Of a DNA stretch of 14,106 nucleotides, positions 13,897 to 14,106 are shown in pieces (positions within the stretch are counted from its first letter, which is position 1; every line of letters starts with the position of its first letter). Under the pieces are notes generated by a model. That model saw nothing but the letters and a program-made list of their open reading frames with translations, was not told the origin of the DNA and did no database searches. Where the stretch lies: positions 1 through 14,106 of the forward strand of contig JAISYD010000287.1 in assembly GCA_031270145.1 (NCBI GenBank). Reading direction: 5' to 3'. The translations under genes and the position numbers were made by a program. This DNA is from Planctomycetota bacterium (GTDB taxonomy: Bacteria; Planctomycetota; SZUA-567).

Positions 13897-14106
13897 CTAA
13901 GCCAACGCCGCCAGCGGCCAGGGGACGAATTCGTCTCTCCCCACCCCCAACGCTTCGGACTTGCTTTTTCCCCCGGACGCGACCGCGAGCATGCGGGCGA
14001 AAATCTCTTCTCCCATCTCGTCAAGCGTCTTGCCGCCGTCGATAACCTGCCCGCAGTTGATGTCCATGTCCTCCTCCATGCGGACGAACATCGGCGTGTT
14101 CGAGGC
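13897..14106 (-). CDS. UxaA/GarD-family sugar acid dehydratase, C-terminal fragment
   Basis: Only the last 69 residues are in the window; the gene enters from the right edge. Features typical of the C-terminus of altronate or galactarate dehydratases are SNTPMF, the EDMDINCG motif, DGGKTLDEMGEEIF, LAVASGGKSKSEALG, and an EFVPW segment just before the end. These iron-dependent enzymes remove water from altronate, galactarate or related aldonates and aldarates to give 2-keto-3-deoxy acids. The GarL-like aldolase two genes downstream favours galactarate (GarD) or glucarate-type chemistry over altronate, but the fragment cannot settle this. The stop is TAG, followed by the regulatory gap before the GntR gene. 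Confidence 0.82.
   Translation of the reverse strand, partial: ASNTPMFVRMEEDMDINCGQVIDGGKTLDEMGEEIFARMLAVASGGKSKSEALGVGRDEFVPWPLAALA

Overview
The window is GC-rich DNA from a Gram-negative-type bacterium. It carries a hybrid histidine kinase with REC and Hpt domains, a TRAP transporter with a periplasmic binding protein, and hexarate-catabolism genes. The species cannot be named from the sequence. No rRNA, tRNA, CRISPR array or intact mobile element was seen. Genes are packed tightly, with three- to eighty-base gaps and purine-rich ribosome sites, which suggests long polycistronic units.

Layout. (1) 1-618 is the C-terminal end of a phosphorelay protein (REC tail plus Hpt). (2) 714-2356 is a translationally coupled dhaL-dhaK pair (dihydroxyacetone-type kinase) without dhaM. 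(3) After a terminator-like hairpin and a good sigma70-type promoter (2432-2459) comes a plus-strand gene train to 10708: a glycerate 2-kinase family kinase, a divergent enolase paralogue, an ornithine cyclodeaminase/mu-crystallin family oxidoreductase, TRAP transporter genes in the unusual order M-P-Q, and a LarA-type nickel-pincer racemase/epimerase. (4) 10709-11050 is a gene-free convergent intergenic region with hairpins. (5) On the minus strand, reading inward from the right edge, are a UxaA/GarD-type dehydratase C-terminus, a FadR-type GntR regulator, a GarL-like aldolase, and an LDH2-family NAD(P)-dependent oxidoreductase.

How they may work together. The minus-strand cluster resembles the glucarate/galactarate route: dehydratase, then 2-keto-3-deoxyglucarate aldolase giving pyruvate and tartronate semialdehyde, then reduction to glycerate, possibly by the LDH2-family enzyme. 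The kinase at 2503 could phosphorylate that glycerate. The plus-strand train looks like a separate import-and-degradation module for a hydroxy acid: TRAP uptake, C2 epimerisation by the LarA-like enzyme, phosphorylation by the kinase, and a lyase step by the enolase paralogue. The enolase paralogue keeps the metal ligands, catalytic lysines and phosphate-binding arginine of enolase but has lost the two catalytic histidines and the DEGG glutamate. It is therefore probably not housekeeping enolase and is the best candidate here for new enzymology.
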